Shown here: piece after piece, positions 49,731 to 57,400 of the stretch
How positions within the stretch are numbered: position 1 is the stretch's first letter
Layout: every line of letters begins with the position of its first letter
Assembly (NCBI GenBank): GCA_022511465.1
Contig: JAFLRM010000009.1
Coordinates: forward strand, 1 to 64,000
Reading direction: 5' to 3'
DNA: 64,000 nucleotides
Source: Acetatifactor sp.
Lineage (GTDB): Bacteria; Bacillota; Clostridia; Lachnospirales; Lachnospiraceae
Position numbers and translations under genes: made by a program
The notes under the pieces: generated by a model
What the model saw: only the letters and a program-made list of their open reading frames with translations
Told to the model about the DNA's origin: nothing
Database searches by the model: none

Positions 49731-49866
49731 AAGGACTCTCTTTAGACTTCCCTTCCACTCCTGACACGGCCCCGCCATCCGGCTCGCCGCGGTGGGAACT
49801 GTAGGTCAGATAATCTTCAATCTTTCCGGTACTTTCAAACTGCTTCCAGTAATTTATGCTACGCAT
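49669..49866 (-). CDS. Small YqzL-like protein overlapping the recO 5' end
   Basis: MRSINYWKQFESTGKIEDYLTYSSHRGEPDGG...; strong RBS (GGGGGT on minus strand) upstream of the ATG; placed between era and recO as in other Firmicutes. Confidence 0.6.
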   Translation of the reverse strand: MRSINYWKQFESTGKIEDYLTYSSHRGEPDGGAVSGVEGKSKESPYAGVRMCDRNDIEADTHRGI

Positions 49867-49998
49867 CTTTGGCTACCCCCTATTCCGCTTTTATCACCAG
49901 TGCTGACACCGTTTTTTATCCTCTACCGGAAATCTTATGCCGGTACATCGGGCTAAGAATAGGGTTTACATTTTTTTGTTTTCTATGCGCTAATGCTT

Positions 49999-50916
49999 TT
50001 AAGAATGTATATCCATATCCTGGGGATGATATCCGAAATTTTTCAGGAGAAGATCGCTGTCTCTCCAATCCTTTTTCACCTTTACCCAAAGCTGCAGGTT
50101 CACCTTTCGCTCCAACAGATCCTCTATTTCAGGGCGCGCTTTGGAGCCGATCTGCTTCAGCATCTGACCGCCCTTTCCGATCACGATGCCCTTGTGAGAA
50201 TCCTTCTCGCAGATAATGGTCGCCTCGATGTCATACAGGCCTTTTCTCTCTTTCATGCTCTCGATACTGACTGCTATTCCGTGAGGGATCTCTTCGGACA
50301 AAAGACGAAGCGCTTTTTCCCGGATCAGCTCCGCCACGATCTGACGCATGGGCTGGTCTGTGATGGTGTCCTCATCGTAGAAAGCCGGCCCATAGGGGAG
50401 ATATTTTAGAATACACTGCACCAACGTATCCGTGTTGTCGCCTTTCAGCGCTGACACCGGAACAATCTCCTGAAAATCCAGCTCTTTTCGATAGGTGTCT
50501 ATAAATTTTAATATCTCTTCTTTTTTTACGGTGTCCGTCTTGTTGATCACCAAAATAACAGGCGTTCTTGTTTTCTTCAGCTGTTCGATGATGTGGCGCT
50601 CACCTGCGCCTATAAAAGTGGACGGCTCCACCAGCCACAGCACCACATCCACCTCATTCAGCGTCCGCTCCGCCACACTCACCATATAGTCTCCCAGCTT
50701 ATTTTTGGCTTTATGAATGCCCGGTGTGTCCAGAAATACGATCTGTCCCTCCGGCAGCGTCAGAACCGTCTGAATGCGATTTCTGGTGGTCTGGGGCTTG
50801 TTGGAGGTGATCGCGATCTTCTGTCCGATCAGCCGGTTCATCAGGGTAGATTTCCCCACATTGGGCCTGCCGATCAGCGTGGCAAATCCGGATCTGTGTG
50901 CATTGTTTTCACTCAT
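49999..50916 (-). CDS. era: GTPase Era
   Basis: GFATLIGRPNVGKSTLMNRLIGQKIAITSNKPQTTRNRIQTVLT, FLDTPGIHKAKNKLG, NKTDTVKKEEIL, C-terminal KH region KGIVIGKGGQMLKQIGSKAR. Confidence 0.97.
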   Translation of the reverse strand: MSENNAHRSGFATLIGRPNVGKSTLMNRLIGQKIAITSNKPQTTRNRIQTVLTLPEGQIVFLDTPGIHKAKNKLGDYMVSVAERTLNEVDVVLWLVEPSTFIGAGERHIIEQLKKTRTPVILVINKTDTVKKEEILKFIDTYRKELDFQEIVPVSALKGDNTDTLVQCILKYLPYGPAFYDEDTITDQPMRQIVAELIREKALRLLSEEIPHGIAVSIESMKERKGLYDIEATIICEKDSHKGIVIGKGGQMLKQIGSKARPEIEDLLERKVNLQLWVKVKKDWRDSDLLLKNFGYHPQDMDIHS

Positions 50917-50943
50917 AAAATTGATGATCTCCTATAACATATG

Positions 50944-50974
50944 AAAGACGGCCGGAAACGCTCCCGCCGTCTTT
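50944..50974 (-). terminator. Intrinsic terminator downstream of DUF4349-type gene
   Basis: aaagacggc-cggaaacgctccc-gccgtcttt perfect 9-bp stem. Confidence 0.8.
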
Positions 50975-51020
50975 GCTTTCCCTGTTTAGTATAGCAGACT
51001 ATCTCTCATTTGAAAAGCGG

Positions 51021-52079
51021 TTATTTCTGAGGATCGTCATTTTGCACACTGTCACCTTGCGCCTTATTCTGCGCTGCCTGCGCCACCATCTGCTGTCTCT
51101 GTGCCATCTTCCTCATAGTCTTCTTATGATACCGCTTCACGATCACCCACACGATCAGAGTGAATACCGCGATCACTAGTGCCCACACGATCAGATAGGG
51201 AATGTGGATCACAAACCAGATGCCAAACTCCGCCAGGCCGTCGAGAACGTCTTCCACGCTGTCCACGAAGCCCTCGCCCATGCGCTGCCATGCTGTCCGC
51301 TCCTCCACAGGTGTGAGCTCCCGCACCTCACTTACGGTAAGATACACCGTACTGTAATTCACCCGATTATCAAAAGTGCGCAACTGGGACTCCATGCTCT
51401 CGATCTGGTAGCGCACCTCGGAAAGTCTGCTCTCGATGACGATAATATCCTCAATATTCTCAGCCTGCCCCATGAGTTCCAGCAGTCTGTCCCGCTCCAC
51501 CTCCAACGCATTCCTGCGGCTCTCCAGATCCACATAGGTGAGCGTTACATCCTCCACATTCTCAGAGCTTCTCACCACATTGCCAATATCGGACACTGTG
51601 TTTAAGAGGTTATTGAGCTGCCTCTGGGGGATTCGGATCGTCAGCGTCGCATCCCGGCTGCTGCGGTAACTGGAGTAGCTGCTGCCGTTGTACATGTCCA
51701 TATTCTCTATGTAGCCGCCAAGTTCCGCCACCCGTCTCTGCAGCGCATCCATCATGGTGTCAAACTCTTTGGTCTCCACATCCATATTGACGGTCTTGAT
51801 CAGCTTGCGGGAGGTGTCGGACACCTCCACACTCTCATCCACACCTTGTTCAAACTCTATGCTCTCCATCGACATGGCGCCCTCCGTCATGGAGGGAGCA
51901 GATGAAGCGCTGCCATTCTTATCATAGGCCCACTCCTCAGCGACAGCCTTGTCACTGGCATACCCACTTGCGCCGCAGCCTGCAAGAATCAATGCCATAC
52001 AGCCCACAAGACCGGCGGCAGCCAGCTTCCTCGCTAAATGTTTTCCACTTCTCATAACAGGTGTTACATATCTTTTCAT
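51021..52079 (-). CDS. DUF4349-type lipoprotein with coiled-coil and C-terminal TM
   Basis: Lipobox MALILAGCGASG; RKLIKTVNMDVETKEFDTMMDALQRRVAELGGYIENM...ATLTIRIPQRQLNNLLNTV...; TM near C-terminus. Start placed at MKRYVTPV. Confidence 0.88.
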   Translation of the reverse strand: MKRYVTPVMRSGKHLARKLAAAGLVGCMALILAGCGASGYASDKAVAEEWAYDKNGSASSAPSMTEGAMSMESIEFEQGVDESVEVSDTSRKLIKTVNMDVETKEFDTMMDALQRRVAELGGYIENMDMYNGSSYSSYRSSRDATLTIRIPQRQLNNLLNTVSDIGNVVRSSENVEDVTLTYVDLESRRNALEVERDRLLELMGQAENIEDIIVIESRLSEVRYQIESMESQLRTFDNRVNYSTVYLTVSEVRELTPVEERTAWQRMGEGFVDSVEDVLDGLAEFGIWFVIHIPYLIVWALVIAVFTLIVWVIVKRYHKKTMRKMAQRQQMVAQAAQNKAQGDSVQNDDPQK

Positions 52080-52145
52080 AATATCCTCCTCTCCGGAATG
52101 GCTCATATGATCATGCCTTCCTGTTATTTCAATAGACGCATTTTC

Positions 52146-55064
52146 TTAGAAAAGGTTCTCTATCTTTTTAAAAATTTTCTCCTCCTCTTTGATCTTGCCG
52201 GCATTGCCGACCACACAGAGCTGCTCCTCCTCCATAAAAGCACGGATATGATCAGCCAGTGCACGTATGTCCTCAGGAGAGGCAGACAGGATCTCATCCC
52301 GTTCCTCCTGCAGCATCTCTTCTGTGAGCCCCGTCATGTAGGCACTTAGAGAGTAAAGCCCCTTAGCCGCCGGATTCATGGGCATATCCAGATCGCTGAC
52401 GGCGCCAATGATATACTGGGTCATGACTCGCTCGTCCGCATCGAATGCCGCAACTGCATCCGCGGCTCTCTCATAGACATCGATGGTTCCTTTTAAATTG
52501 GGGTCGCGATAAGACACAAAGTAGCTCTCCCCCGTCTTGCCAAAGCTGCACATACACCCATAAGCGCCGCCCTTCACCCGGACGTTAAACCACATATATT
52601 CATAACCCATGATCACTTTCAATACTTTTAGCGTTCCCTTGTAGGGAAGCCCCTTGTCTCTAAAATTCCCTGCACGACATACATACTGTACCTGACCGGA
52701 GGTCATAAATCCCTCGTTTTTCTTCTCCATAACGGGCATAAAGCGCGCCTTCTCCACAGGACAGTCATAGAGATTTGCTTTCAGTTCCTCGATGGGCGCA
52801 CCTAAATTTGCAACCACCTGCTCTTCGCCCACAAAATCCACCATCAGATTCTCCCTGCGAAAAACCATCTTGGCGAGAGTTTTCAGCTTCTCCACCAGTT
52901 CATCCTTTCGTTCTTCAAAATTAGCCTCCAGATCAGTCACCAGACGATAAAAAGGAATGCCGGAAAACTCCTCGTTGAGCCGTCCCGCCACACTTCCGTA
53001 GGACAGTGCTCTGCCCACGGCCACACTGTGCCCCGCAACCATCATCTGCGCTTGCAGGCGAGACTTACCCTCCGCCAGAATCTCATACAGACGCTTGGTG
53101 TCCGCAAAGTCGCTGGTCAAAATGATCTCCTCCATAAGTTTGATCGCCTTTTCCAAGTTGGGGTACAGCACCTTGGTCTTCAACTCTAATGTCGCCTTGC
53201 ACCGATCCTTATCCTCGAGGGAGGCGTAAGCATTGTTCACCGCAGACATGCCGCCCGTCACCAGATTCATCTCGTTAAAGAGATCACCATAGCTGTAATC
53301 AGCGGTGTTTAACAGCCCCAGACAGCCCTTTAAGATCCCTACATAAGAGAAATGATCCGCCGGGATATCATCCAGTGAAAAGATCAGACGCAGATATCCG
53401 ATACCGTTGGTGGACAGCTTGTGATACAAAAGCCTGGTATCCCCGATCATGCGCTCCTCATTGACAAGACCCGCCGTCTCCTTTTTAAGGTCAGCCCTGG
53501 TAAGCAGCGGAATTTTCCTAAGATCCTCCTCGTCGTCCTCTCTCTCCTGAAATTCTCTGAGCGCCCGGTATTTGTCCATGACCTCTTTAAGCTCTCCGGG
53601 CGTCATAGAAGCCTTTTTCTCCGAAAGCTCCTTTCGGAATGCCTCCACTCTCTCCTCCTCCAGTCCCAGTCGGGGCTTTAAGATCACTACGCTCCGATGG
53701 GGATTATCCAGAAAGTATCTCCTTACAAGCCCCTCAAAGTAGCCGGCCGTCACCTTCTCCCTGAGCGCCGCAAAAGTGGCGTTTGCCTCAATGTGTATGA
53801 AGGGCTTTCCCCCATCGTAAAGCCAACTGTCCAAAGCCTGAAGACCGTACATCAACCCCTTGGGGTAGGATCCGAAATCCGCCTCCCTATAGCGGAACTC
53901 ATAGTAGTTGATCGCCGCGAGAAGGGCTTTCTCATCAAATCCCTTCTCCACAATGCCCTCTAACACCTCCTGTACGGTGTCAAGGAATTCCTTCTCCCTG
54001 TCCACCGTAGTGTCCTTGGCCACAATGCTGAAATAGGGCTGTTTGATGCCATTTTCATAGTGACTGTATATGTCCTTACCAATCCCTCTGTCCACGAGTA
54101 CCTGCTTGACGGGCGCCCCCGGAGCCGTACACAGCGCATAATCCAAAACATCAAAAGCAATATACAATTCCTTGTCCAGACTGTCGCCCACGGAAAAATT
54201 CAGGGACAGAAAGGTATTCTCCTCCTCGTCCTCACCCTCGTTCAAAGGACATTCCTTCACCACCCGCACAGGCTTTTCAAAAACCGACTCTGCATCAATG
54301 ACGGAATCCACCTTCTTTTCCTCAAAGTGGGACAGATAGTGCTCGTCGATAAATGCCATTTTCTCTGCCATATCCATGTTGCCGTAGAGATAAATGTAAC
54401 TGTTGGAAGGATGATAGTAGGTGCTGTGAAACTCCAGAAACTGTTCGTAGCTAAGCTCCGGAATTGCCGCAGGATCGCCGCCCGACTCACAGCCGTAAGT
54501 GGTATGGGGATAAAGGGAATTCATCATCTCACGCTCCAGCACATCATCCGGTGAAGAGAAAGCTCCTTTCATCTCGTTGTAAACCACGCCGTTTACTTTG
54601 AGCTCTTCCTCCGCACTCTCCAACTCATAATGCCAGCCCTCCTGACGAAAGATGGACTCGTTTTGGTAGATGTTAGGATAAAACACGGCATCCAGATATA
54701 CATGCATAAGGTTCTGAAAATCCTTGTCGTTACAGCTGGCTACCGGATAGACCGTCTTGTCCGGGTAGGTCATAGCGTTTAAGAAGGTGTTTAAGGATCC
54801 TTTCACCAGCTCCACAAAGGGGTCTTTCACCGGAAACTCCCTGGAGCCGCACAGCACGGAATGCTCCAAAATGTGCGCCACACCAGTGGAATCCTTAGGC
54901 GGTGTGCGAAAACCAATGTAAAATACCTTGTTCTCGTCGTCGTTGGACAAAAGCGCCACACGGGCCTTTGTCTTTTTATGTCTGCACAGATACGCCATAC
55001 TTTTGATATCTGCGATCTCTCTCTTCTCCAATATCTCGTAGGCTGTTAGTTCTTCCACCTTCAT
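52146..55064 (-). CDS. Insulinase-family (M16C/presequence protease-like) metallopeptidase
   Basis: GVAHILEHSVLCGSREFPVKDPFVELVKGSLNTFLNAMTYPDKTVYPVAS (HxxEH motif), 972 aa. Confidence 0.95.
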   Translation of the reverse strand: MKVEELTAYEILEKREIADIKSMAYLCRHKKTKARVALLSNDDENKVFYIGFRTPPKDSTGVAHILEHSVLCGSREFPVKDPFVELVKGSLNTFLNAMTYPDKTVYPVASCNDKDFQNLMHVYLDAVFYPNIYQNESIFRQEGWHYELESAEEELKVNGVVYNEMKGAFSSPDDVLEREMMNSLYPHTTYGCESGGDPAAIPELSYEQFLEFHSTYYHPSNSYIYLYGNMDMAEKMAFIDEHYLSHFEEKKVDSVIDAESVFEKPVRVVKECPLNEGEDEEENTFLSLNFSVGDSLDKELYIAFDVLDYALCTAPGAPVKQVLVDRGIGKDIYSHYENGIKQPYFSIVAKDTTVDREKEFLDTVQEVLEGIVEKGFDEKALLAAINYYEFRYREADFGSYPKGLMYGLQALDSWLYDGGKPFIHIEANATFAALREKVTAGYFEGLVRRYFLDNPHRSVVILKPRLGLEEERVEAFRKELSEKKASMTPGELKEVMDKYRALREFQEREDDEEDLRKIPLLTRADLKKETAGLVNEERMIGDTRLLYHKLSTNGIGYLRLIFSLDDIPADHFSYVGILKGCLGLLNTADYSYGDLFNEMNLVTGGMSAVNNAYASLEDKDRCKATLELKTKVLYPNLEKAIKLMEEIILTSDFADTKRLYEILAEGKSRLQAQMMVAGHSVAVGRALSYGSVAGRLNEEFSGIPFYRLVTDLEANFEERKDELVEKLKTLAKMVFRRENLMVDFVGEEQVVANLGAPIEELKANLYDCPVEKARFMPVMEKKNEGFMTSGQVQYVCRAGNFRDKGLPYKGTLKVLKVIMGYEYMWFNVRVKGGAYGCMCSFGKTGESYFVSYRDPNLKGTIDVYERAADAVAAFDADERVMTQYIIGAVSDLDMPMNPAAKGLYSLSAYMTGLTEEMLQEERDEILSASPEDIRALADHIRAFMEEEQLCVVGNAGKIKEEEKIFKKIENLF

Positions 55065-55110
55065 AAATATTCTTCTCCTTTTTACAGATTTACGGATTTA
55101 AAACGAACTC

Positions 55111-55530
55111 CTACAGGGATAGCATTGCCAGTTTGCTCACCTTGAGCTCCTGAACCACTAATCCCTTTTTCTCTTTCTCGGCAGGCGGCATCGCGGTCAA
55201 CTGCTCGATAGTGTAAGTCTGCGTTGTGTACTCCCGCTTGGTCTTTCCTGTGATAGTGCGCTTATCCTCGATCACATTTACCTTGATCCGCGCTTTCAGT
55301 TGCTTGTATATCTGCACCAGAAAGCTGTCCGACTCCAGATAGTACAGATGTGTCTCCAGAGTGTCCTCCACGTCTGCCTTAGGCAATATATATCGTTCCA
55401 CGATCAGGCGAAATTTAAACGTAATATCCTCCGCTGCCATCAATTCCCCCAATGTGTACTTGGCTCCCACATACAGGGAACTCACATCCTGCATACTATA
55501 TTTATGATCCTCATATACGGTCTTGTTCAT
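55111..55530 (-). CDS. Conserved hypothetical protein
   Basis: 139-aa ORF in tight array with the sigma-like and rhomboid-like genes; no recognised domain. Confidence 0.75.
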   Translation of the reverse strand: MNKTVYEDHKYSMQDVSSLYVGAKYTLGELMAAEDITFKFRLIVERYILPKADVEDTLETHLYYLESDSFLVQIYKQLKARIKVNVIEDKRTITGKTKREYTTQTYTIEQLTAMPPAEKEKKGLVVQELKVSKLAMLSL

Positions 55531-55541
55531 CCTGCCGTTCC

Positions 55542-56273
55542 TCACTCAATGTACTCTATCTGAAAACCGCTGATACGCACGGCATCCCGAATGGCCTTCT
55601 CCGTCATTCCTGACTCCTCTGCAAGTTCCTCCACTGTCACCTTGCGATGCAGCTCCTCCGACAGGGCTTTCGCTTTCTTTAATACCTTGTTGACCTTGTC
55701 CAGAGCATGTTTGTCAAGCTTCTCCTGCTCTGCGTTTCCCTGTATATACTCTTCCATGGCATCCATGATAAGCTTCCCTAACATCCCGTCTGCTTCCGCC
55801 GGCGTTTCCATACTCCCCAGCATAGTCACACCTATGGTCAAGGCCATGTTGCCCTCCCCAATCAGATCCTCCAGAAAAACACCTTGTCCAGCATAAATCT
55901 TGGCAATATCCACCACATCCCGCAGATACACCTCGATCAGCTTCTTCTGGGCCTCCGTATCTCCAGCCATGGCCGATATAGTGAAGGCCTCCTTTTCTCC
56001 TCTCGTATATGTGGGCAAAAGCGCCAGCTGATCCAGATAATTTTGCAGGTAATTTTTCTCCTTGTCCGTCAGATAGTCGTCTAAATCCACCGGCTCTCCA
56101 ATTCCAATTTTATGTTTTACCAGATAGTCAAACACCAATTGAAGCTGATCGTTGTCCAGCGAAAGGGGAGCAAAAGCCTCCTGAACCTGCGCCTCGCTGA
56201 CACAGTTTCCCTGTTCCTTCGCCGTCTTTCGCACCTGCTCCAAGGTTTTTGCAAACAGAACTTCCCGATCCAT
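55542..56273 (-). CDS. Sigma-70-like protein, apparently lacking regions 2.3/2.4 and 4
   Basis: Region 1.1-like N-terminus; GDTEAQKKLIEVYLRDVVDIAKIYAGQGVFLEDLIGEGNMALTIGV (region 2.1-2.2-like); LDKVNKVLKKAKALSEELHRKVTVEELAEESGMTEKAIRDAVRISG (region 3-like). Confidence 0.82.
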   Translation of the reverse strand: MDREVLFAKTLEQVRKTAKEQGNCVSEAQVQEAFAPLSLDNDQLQLVFDYLVKHKIGIGEPVDLDDYLTDKEKNYLQNYLDQLALLPTYTRGEKEAFTISAMAGDTEAQKKLIEVYLRDVVDIAKIYAGQGVFLEDLIGEGNMALTIGVTMLGSMETPAEADGMLGKLIMDAMEEYIQGNAEQEKLDKHALDKVNKVLKKAKALSEELHRKVTVEELAEESGMTEKAIRDAVRISGFQIEYIE

Positions 56274-56288
56274 ATCCCTCTCCCACTC

Positions 56289-57158
56289 TTATTTTCTGTG
56301 TTCGTGTGTAAACAGATGATTCTGGCAGTACTCATAGTTTCCGTTACACTTGGAACAGAACCGAAACTCCAGCTCCGGAGAATCCTCGTCCGTCCTGCCG
56401 CAGATAGCACACTTATGCTTTGTGATGACACTGTTTCTTTTGACCTCCTGCCTGAACTGTGTCCTGCGCTTGATCTGCTTGGGGGACATAACTACCCTTT
56501 TGATATTTACCAGATAGAACACTGCAAAGTTGAGCAGCGACGCTCCCACCGCAAACTTAGTGAACACATTTCCTGTGATCATCATATAGATCATCAGGAT
56601 ACCATCCAAAATACCCATCCACTTTACTTTCACGGGAATCACAAACATGAGTAGCACCCTCGCATCCGGATAGGTAGCAGCAAAAGCCAGATAGATGGAC
56701 AAGTTGATATAATAGGTGCTGAACATCAGAGAGCCGCTCATAATGAGAGTCTCAAATGGAAGCACCATCCCGTTCATCACTATAGGAGATGCTCCTCCGT
56801 TTATCATATAACAAAATCCAAGACACAAAAAACTTCCTATGATCGTAAAGAGCATGCCGGAGAACAAGTATACATTATAACGATAGGTTCCCCAGGTGCG
56901 CTCCAATGCGGTGCCGATACTGTAATAGAAAAAGAGCATGATGATGGTGAACAGATCCAGCGAAGACGGAGGCACGATCAGCCACGTCACAAGTCTCCAT
57001 ATCTGCCCGTGCAGGATCTTCCAGGGATCAAGAGTCAGATAGATCAAAAAATTGGAGTTGATCAGTTCTATCACATACCCCACTACATAGCACAAGATCA
57101 GCAGCAGAGTGATATTGGGTATCGCGTATTTTCCAAATTTTTTCTCAAATTTACTCAT
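56289..57158 (-). CDS. Rhomboid-fold membrane protein without recognisable Ser-His dyad, with C-terminal Cys/His (zinc-ribbon/treble-clef-like) tail
   Basis: HGQIWRLVTWLIVPPSSLDLFTIIMLFFYYSIGTALERTWGTYRYNVYLFSGMLF resembles rhomboid TM1-3; tail HKCAICGRTDEDSPELEFRFCSKCNGNYEYCQNHLFTHEHRK. Confidence 0.78.
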   Translation of the reverse strand: MSKFEKKFGKYAIPNITLLLILCYVVGYVIELINSNFLIYLTLDPWKILHGQIWRLVTWLIVPPSSLDLFTIIMLFFYYSIGTALERTWGTYRYNVYLFSGMLFTIIGSFLCLGFCYMINGGASPIVMNGMVLPFETLIMSGSLMFSTYYINLSIYLAFAATYPDARVLLMFVIPVKVKWMGILDGILMIYMMITGNVFTKFAVGASLLNFAVFYLVNIKRVVMSPKQIKRRTQFRQEVKRNSVITKHKCAICGRTDEDSPELEFRFCSKCNGNYEYCQNHLFTHEHRK

Positions 57159-57319
57159 TGCTTCCTCCATCTCAGAATAAATTAAACTACCAAAAAATTT
57201 CAAACAGTCACTATACATTGTATCATTCCTCCCCCCATAAGTAAACCAAGCAATTTCCTATACTGGTACTTTTTATGGAAATTTCCTTTATTTTATAAAG
57301 TTTTTACATGTTTTCTTCA

Positions 57320-57348
57320 TTGCATTTTGACGTTATGTGTCGTATAAT
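57320..57348 (+). promoter_or_regulatory. Predicted sigma-A promoter for the dehydratase-activase-like gene
   Basis: ttgcat - 17 nt - tataat, ~50 nt upstream of the ATG at 57401. Confidence 0.6.
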
Positions 57349-57400
57349 ACCAGAGAATGTCAAATACTTTGTGCTTTTACAGAAAGGTATGGTTATCATT

